Origin: a bacterium | GTDB lineage: Bacteria; Krumholzibacteriota; Krumholzibacteriia; LZORAL124-64-63 | DNA: 33,538 nucleotides | Reading direction: 5' to 3' | Assembly (NCBI GenBank): GCA_024229695.1 | Contig: JAAESD010000212.1 | Span: 1-33,538 of the forward strand | Part shown: one piece after another, positions 29,566 through 33,538 of the stretch | Layout: each line of letters opens with the position of its first letter | Position numbering within the stretch: the first letter of the stretch is position 1 | The notes under the pieces: generated by a model | The model's database searches: none | Told to the model about the DNA's origin: nothing | Seen by the model: the letters and a program-made list of their open reading frames with translations, nothing else | Program-made: the position numbers and the translations under genes

Positions 29566-30934
29566 CATTAAGTACTTTCTGATTTTGATGCTTTTGCCTG
29601 TTGTATTGCAGGCGGAATATCCACGCCGATCTGTCAAGCTGCACAGAGTTACATCCGGTTTCCTACCTGCCGATGGCTTGTTGTCTGTCGATATTGCTCA
29701 TGATATGTACAACATAAGTTATGGTCCGGACCAGGTCAGCTTCAGTGAGAATAGACTTCGTTTTGAATATTCAGCTTTTTCCTGGCTGCATCTTTATGGA
29801 CAAGGTCGTAACAAAAGCTGGAGCAATGGGACTGGCTCAATACCTGCAACAGGTAGTGGTATGGCTGATAGTGAAGTTGGTGTTGTATTGGGTCTGCCCA
29901 CACTTGGAAAGTGGCAGGGGATTTCACTTTCTGCGTCATCAGTTATACCAACTGGTGATCAGGAATTGGGTCTCAGTGAAGGTGAATCTGTAAAGCAGGT
30001 TGAATTCACATTGAGTCACAGGTTGTGGCGGAACAGTCAATTGCCAGAGATGACTCTGCATTTGTCAGCTGGCCGCAGATGGAATATTGACGATGGTTTT
30101 GGTGGTTATGGCTCCGGGAAGTTCCAGTCCTGGTATCCTCTGTATCCAGCTGGGAAAGATTTTACACTGCTGGCTGCTGCTGTTGAATTTCGACGTGACA
30201 ATGTTGACCTTTTTGTGGAGTACAGCGAGGCTCAGTTAGACGGAATTTCCAGGACAGAGTGGCAAAAATGTGTTTCTACCGGCTTGTATTGGGGTGATCA
30301 CACTGGCTGGGGAATGTCTATGACTTACGACGTGCCTCTTGGTCGCAACCTTCTGGAAACTGATTTTGAGGCTGCCTATCCTGATCTGATTACTACAATT
30401 TCCATAAGCCGTGTATTTGGTATTGGTGGCCGGGATAGAGACTCGGATGGCATCCTGGATCGTATTGACTGGTGCCCAAAATCTGCTGAAGATTTTGATG
30501 GCTGGCAGGATGAGGATGGTTGCCCTGACCCTGATAATGACAACGATGGTGTTCTGGATATAAATGACTTGGCTCCAGACAGTCCTGAAGATATTGACGG
30601 TTGGCAAGATGACGATGGTCTGCCTGACCCAGATAATGATGGCGACGGTTTTCTGGATGTCAATGATCCATGCCCGGATGAAGCTGAGGACATTGATGGC
30701 TATCGTGACGATGATGGTTGTCCTGAAGAGTTCCCGGATATTGATGGCGACGGTATCGCCGATGAAAAAGATAATTGCCCTGGGCAAGCTGAAGACATGG
30801 ATGGTTATGAAGACGGCGATGGTTGTCCTGAGTTGGACAATGATTTGGATGGAATCCCGGACATTGATGACGATTGTCCAAATTCACCTGAAGATTACGA
30901 TGGTGATTCTGACGGTGATGGTTGTCCCGAGTAA
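29552..30934 (+). CDS. outer-membrane beta-barrel-like protein with C-terminal thrombospondin type 3-like repeats
   Basis: About 460 residues. GTG 29552 is preferred: AAAAGG lies six bases upstream, whereas it touches the ATG at 29546. The signal peptide ends near VVLQA. Residues about 22-288 alternate in beta-strand fashion (LRFEYSAFSWLHLYGQG, VGVVLGLPTLGKWQGISLSA, FTLLAAAVEFRRDNVDLFVE, TGWGMSMTYDVPLG), as in transporter-like barrels. From about residue 290 come five Asp-rich TSP3-like repeats (consensus DxDxDGxxDxxDxCP....ED.DG..D.DGCP), which bind calcium. Proteins of this build normally continue into an OmpA peptidoglycan-binding domain; this one stops right after the last GDGCPE. The stop lies a few bases from the convergent mazG end. 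Barrel assignment is from pattern only. Confidence 0.75.
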   Translation: MLNSSIKYFLILMLLPVVLQAEYPRRSVKLHRVTSGFLPADGLLSVDIAHDMYNISYGPDQVSFSENRLRFEYSAFSWLHLYGQGRNKSWSNGTGSIPATGSGMADSEVGVVLGLPTLGKWQGISLSASSVIPTGDQELGLSEGESVKQVEFTLSHRLWRNSQLPEMTLHLSAGRRWNIDDGFGGYGSGKFQSWYPLYPAGKDFTLLAAAVEFRRDNVDLFVEYSEAQLDGISRTEWQKCVSTGLYWGDHTGWGMSMTYDVPLGRNLLETDFEAAYPDLITTISISRVFGIGGRDRDSDGILDRIDWCPKSAEDFDGWQDEDGCPDPDNDNDGVLDINDLAPDSPEDIDGWQDDDGLPDPDNDGDGFLDVNDPCPDEAEDIDGYRDDDGCPEEFPDIDGDGIADEKDNCPGQAEDMDGYEDGDGCPELDNDLDGIPDIDDDCPNSPEDYDGDSDGDGCPE

Positions 30935-30937
30935 TGT

Positions 30938-31714
30938 TTATTTAGATTTCTGCCAGGCGGTCTCAAGCTCACTGAGCGAGGCCGCCTTCATTTTATCGAC
31001 ATCATTATCGTAGGCATCTTCAACTTTGTGAAACCTGCTGCGAAACCTGACATTGGCAAGACGCATCGCATCGTCTGCATCTACTCCCAGCTTGCGACCA
31101 AGATTTACAACTGCCAGTAAGATATCGCCAAGCTCATGAGTGATTTCATCTTTGTTGCCACCAGCAATTGCTTCTTTTAATTCTCCGGTTTCTTCATCGA
31201 TTTTATCCCATACTCCAGTTAAGTCAGGCCAGTCAAAACCGGTTTTTGCGGCGTTTTTCTGATAGTCATGAGCCTGACGAAGAGCAGAACAAGATGGCGG
31301 CAAATCTTTAAGAACACTCTGACGTGTTGTATCAATTCCTTTTGCTTCTTTTTCAAGTCTCTTGATTTCTTCCCAATGTATCTGACTCTCGGTTTGTGAA
31401 TCTGCGCTTTTGTCAGAAAAAACATGAGGGTGTCGACGAATAAGCTTTTCATTGCCGATACCAGCAATATCCTCCAGGGTGACATCAACACTTTCAGAAA
31501 GAATCTCCCGACAAAAACAGATCATGAAAAGTAAGTCACCCATCTCTTCAACTACATGGTCATTATCGCCTGACAGAGAAGCTTCCAGGAGTTCTGCGGC
31601 TTCATCAAAGAGAAAACGAGCTGCATCGGTGAGATCCTGTTTTTGATCCCAGGGGCAACCGCCAGGAGAGCGGAGAGTATGAATAGTATTTAAAAGTGCC
31701 TGGATGTTGGACAT
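30938..31714 (-). CDS. mazG: nucleoside triphosphate pyrophosphohydrolase MazG
   Basis: Hydrolyses (d)NTPs to monophosphates and pyrophosphate, a house-cleaning activity. 258 residues with two MazG domains. The first shows LRSPGGCPWDQKQ, FLFDEAAELLEA and VVEEMGDLLFMICF (about 13-70), then RRHPHVF; the linker WEEIKRLEK is typical; the second shows GFDWPDLTGVWDKIDEE and ELKEAI, then ITHELGDILLAVVNLGRKLG. The metal-binding acidic pairs are present in both. The start is ATG 31714 with GGAGAAA four bases upstream. It is divergent from uvrA and converges on the barrel gene with only three bases between the stop codons, so transcripts probably overlap. Confidence 0.95.
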   Translation of the reverse strand: MSNIQALLNTIHTLRSPGGCPWDQKQDLTDAARFLFDEAAELLEASLSGDNDHVVEEMGDLLFMICFCREILSESVDVTLEDIAGIGNEKLIRRHPHVFSDKSADSQTESQIHWEEIKRLEKEAKGIDTTRQSVLKDLPPSCSALRQAHDYQKNAAKTGFDWPDLTGVWDKIDEETGELKEAIAGGNKDEITHELGDILLAVVNLGRKLGVDADDAMRLANVRFRSRFHKVEDAYDNDVDKMKAASLSELETAWQKSK

Positions 31715-31760
31715 CGATTTCTCCGTCTTGTTAAAAGTGCTGACATTAAGTGTAATTCCA

Positions 31761-31790
31761 TTGGTGCATAACGCAAAGAACTGATATGAT
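31761..31790 (+). promoter_or_regulatory. candidate uvrA promoter
   Basis: TTGGTG (31761-31766), 18 bases, TATGAT (31785-31790), in the 115-base gap between divergent mazG and uvrA. I see no LexA-like palindrome next to it. Confidence 0.45.
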
Positions 31791-31829
31791 TGTCGGTCAT
31801 TCAGATTATGTTATTGGACAGGAGAAAAT

Positions 31830-33538
31830 GTGGATCGGTTCATCCGAATACGTGGCGCAAGACAACACAACTTGAAAAACTGCGATGTCGATATTCCTCG
31901 CAACAAGCTGACTGTTGTATCTGGAGTTAGTGGCTCAGGTAAATCGACCCTGGTGTTTGATACCCTTTATGCTGAAGGGCAGCGTGCATATGTGGAGTCG
32001 TTGTCTACTTATGCCCGACAATTTCTTTCCAGGATGCCTAAGCCTGATGTGGATTATATTGATGGTATCAGCCCGGCAATTGCAATTGAACAGCGTAATG
32101 CAGCAAAAAGTTCTCGCAGTACAGTTGGTACTGTTACGGAAATTAATGATTATCTAAGAGTATTATTTGCCAGGGCGGGGAATACGGTATGCAGGGACTG
32201 TAACCTGCCGATAAAGCCTGACAGCCCTGCAGAAGTATGGCGCGCAACAGTAAAAAATGCAGGTGATTCATCTTATGCAACTATTGCTTTCCCTTTTCAA
32301 ATTTCTGCGGATAACAAAGAGTGGGCTGATTCCCTGTTAGCTCAGGGTTTTCGGCGAGTTGTTCTGGACTCTGAATTGGTTCGTCTGGATGAAGATACTG
32401 ACTTTGAGGTCAAGCCAGGAACTACAATTGATATTGTGATTGATCGGATAAAAATTGAAGCAAAGAACAGGAGCAGGTTTGCTGAAGCTGTTGAACTTGC
32501 GATGAGTCAGTCTGGCGGTTTCGTTGTCGTGTTGGATGCAGAAGGAAATCGTACAGAGTATTCCAACAGAAGATTATGCCCAGGTTGCAATACGGAATTC
32601 CCGGAACTTACACCACATTTGTTCTCCTTCAATTCTCCACATGGTGCTTGTCCTGAATGCAATGGTTTTGGTAACAATCTGGAATTTGATGAGCGGAAGA
32701 TAATTCCTGACGACATGAAAACTATTATCGAAGGGGCTGTCAAACCGTGGAGTACGCCATCGTTTACAGAAGATTTTGCAAAGTTTATTCGCTTTTGCAA
32801 GCGTGAAAAAATTCCAGTCAACAAGCCATGGCAGAAACTTACAGAATCTCATAGAAACAAGGTTATGGAGGGCAGCAAGGGTGTTTATCTGGCTGTAATT
32901 CCTTTCCTGGAGAAAATGCGCAGCGAGATGAAGCAAGGGCATCACCGATTTTTTACTCGGCGGTTTATGGGTGACACAGATTGCAGAACTTGTAATGGTA
33001 CCCGATTGCGAAAAGAAGCACGTGCTGTCAAAGTAGGAAGATTGGAGCTTGGGGCACTTTCGCAAATGACTATAACTGATGCTTTGCAAAAAATTGAAAA
33101 CCTGAAGCTTTCCAAAAGCGATTTCAATGTTGCAGAAGATATCAGGCTTGAAGTTGAGTCACGACTGAAATTCATGAACAGGGTAGGGTTGGGGTATCTT
33201 ACTCTTGACCGTTTGACACGAACTCTTTCAGGTGGTGAAGCACAACGAATTCACCTGGCTAATTCTATCGGTTCAAGACTGGTTGATACGCTCTATGTTT
33301 TGGATGAGCCTACAACCGGCTTGCATGCCTCGGATGTTCAGAAACTGATTTCTACACTACGTGACTTATCCGATGCCGGAAACAGTGTAGTTGTTGTAGA
33401 ACATGATCTGGATGTTTTGAGGGCGGGTGACTGGTTTATTGAACTTGGCCCTGCAGCTGGTGACTTTGGTGGCGAAGTTGTTTATCAAGGTGAGTTGGAG
33501 CATCTGTTAAGCGATGCCGATACTTTGACTGCTCGTTA
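31830..33538 (+). CDS. uvrA: excinuclease ABC subunit A, 3' truncated by the window end
   Basis: DNA-damage recognition ATPase of nucleotide excision repair. The frame is open from GTG 31830 (AGGAG five bases upstream) to the last base, 569 complete codons, covering the first ATPase half. Motifs include GVSGSGKST (Walker A, residues 32-40), AYVESLSTYARQFLSRM, ISPAIAIEQ, the zinc-module cysteines CPGC and GACPECNGFG, DCRTCNGTRLRKEA, the ABC signature LSGGEAQRIHLA (S467) and Walker B YVLDEPTTGLH (D492). An ATG two bases upstream (31828) is in another frame and stops after 15 codons. Most UvrA proteins read DEPSIGLH in this first half; DEPTTGLH is the form usual in the second half, a small oddity. 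The second ATPase half lies beyond the window. Confidence 0.95.
   Translation, partial: MDRFIRIRGARQHNLKNCDVDIPRNKLTVVSGVSGSGKSTLVFDTLYAEGQRAYVESLSTYARQFLSRMPKPDVDYIDGISPAIAIEQRNAAKSSRSTVGTVTEINDYLRVLFARAGNTVCRDCNLPIKPDSPAEVWRATVKNAGDSSYATIAFPFQISADNKEWADSLLAQGFRRVVLDSELVRLDEDTDFEVKPGTTIDIVIDRIKIEAKNRSRFAEAVELAMSQSGGFVVVLDAEGNRTEYSNRRLCPGCNTEFPELTPHLFSFNSPHGACPECNGFGNNLEFDERKIIPDDMKTIIEGAVKPWSTPSFTEDFAKFIRFCKREKIPVNKPWQKLTESHRNKVMEGSKGVYLAVIPFLEKMRSEMKQGHHRFFTRRFMGDTDCRTCNGTRLRKEARAVKVGRLELGALSQMTITDALQKIENLKLSKSDFNVAEDIRLEVESRLKFMNRVGLGYLTLDRLTRTLSGGEAQRIHLANSIGSRLVDTLYVLDEPTTGLHASDVQKLISTLRDLSDAGNSVVVVEHDLDVLRAGDWFIELGPAAGDFGGEVVYQGELEHLLSDADTLTAR

Noticed and set aside
30236..30787. 183-codon minus-strand frame opposite the calcium repeats
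   Set aside because: It is the shadow of the repetitive GAT/GAC codons of the barrel protein; isoleucine/valine-rich composition and no ribosome binding site or homology.
30440..30934. Short tandem-like DNA repeats that could suggest a CRISPR array
   Set aside because: The spacing matches protein repeats (about 36 residues) in one open frame, and the units are imperfect; no leader or cas genes.
31828..31875. ATG at 31828 as the uvrA start
   Set aside because: It is in a different frame and meets TGA after 15 codons; the GTG at 31830 opens the UvrA frame.

Overview
The window looks like chromosomal DNA from an AT-leaning, diderm, LPS-making bacterium. A Kdo transferase (waaA), a family-9 heptosyltransferase, SpoIID and M49-like lipoproteins and an outer-membrane barrel with calcium-binding repeats point that way. 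A gingipain-like protease with a FlgD-like/T9SS-like C-terminal domain, a DUF1844 protein, dockerin-like secreted proteins and a DPP III relative with a pentapeptide HExxH motif (as known from Caldithrix) suggest the FCB superphylum or an allied candidate phylum. This placement is inference; there is no rRNA in the window. TTG start codons are unusually common.

Layout. 1-8.9 kb is a dense plus-strand housekeeping run: yggS (5' cut), yggT, a purine nucleoside phosphorylase, ileS, a DksA/TraR protein, lspA, rluD, a STAS protein, a RsbW-like kinase, ruvX and mltG. It resembles the classical ylmE-ylmG-divIVA-ileS-lspA-ylyB neighbourhood with the phosphorylase where ylmH/divIVA usually sit. The IleRS is the eukaryote-like type and carries GVHH in place of the HIGH signature. 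8.9-9.2 kb holds a tiny membrane protein whose stop codon lies inside a tRNA-Val gene.

9.4-20.3 kb is a surface and cell-wall region: a dockerin-bearing secreted protein, two tandem paralogous small secreted proteins, a 1379-residue C25-type protease, then murQ-anmK-spoIID (anhydro-muropeptide salvage plus a peptidoglycan-cleaving lipoprotein), tRNA-Asp and a third small secreted protein. The three small secreted proteins share a C-terminal tail, SFGxVKx[LM][FY][RN], ending exactly at the stop codon. This is the best candidate here for an undescribed surface-targeting or attachment system, perhaps working with the dockerin.

20.4-23.2 kb has two convergent lipoprotein genes, one M49 (DPP III)-like and one unrecognised and possibly a degenerate peptidase, separated by a shared bidirectional terminator. 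23.3-24.6 kb is queE-queC (7-deazaguanine synthesis). 24.6-26.8 kb (minus strand) is a GT9 heptosyltransferase followed by waaA. 27-29.2 kb is a pair of DUF21/CBS membrane proteins with divergent promoters overlapping those of the LPS genes. 29.2-30.9 kb is a DUF1844 protein and a barrel protein with TSP3-like repeats but no OmpA domain. The window ends with divergent mazG (minus) and uvrA (plus, cut by the window end).

Genes working together: mltG and spoIID can generate anhydroMurNAc ends that AnmK and MurQ recycle; the STAS/kinase pair forms a partner-switching module; queE/queC feed queuosine, of which tRNA-Asp(GTC) is a known target; GT9 and WaaA build the LPS inner core.
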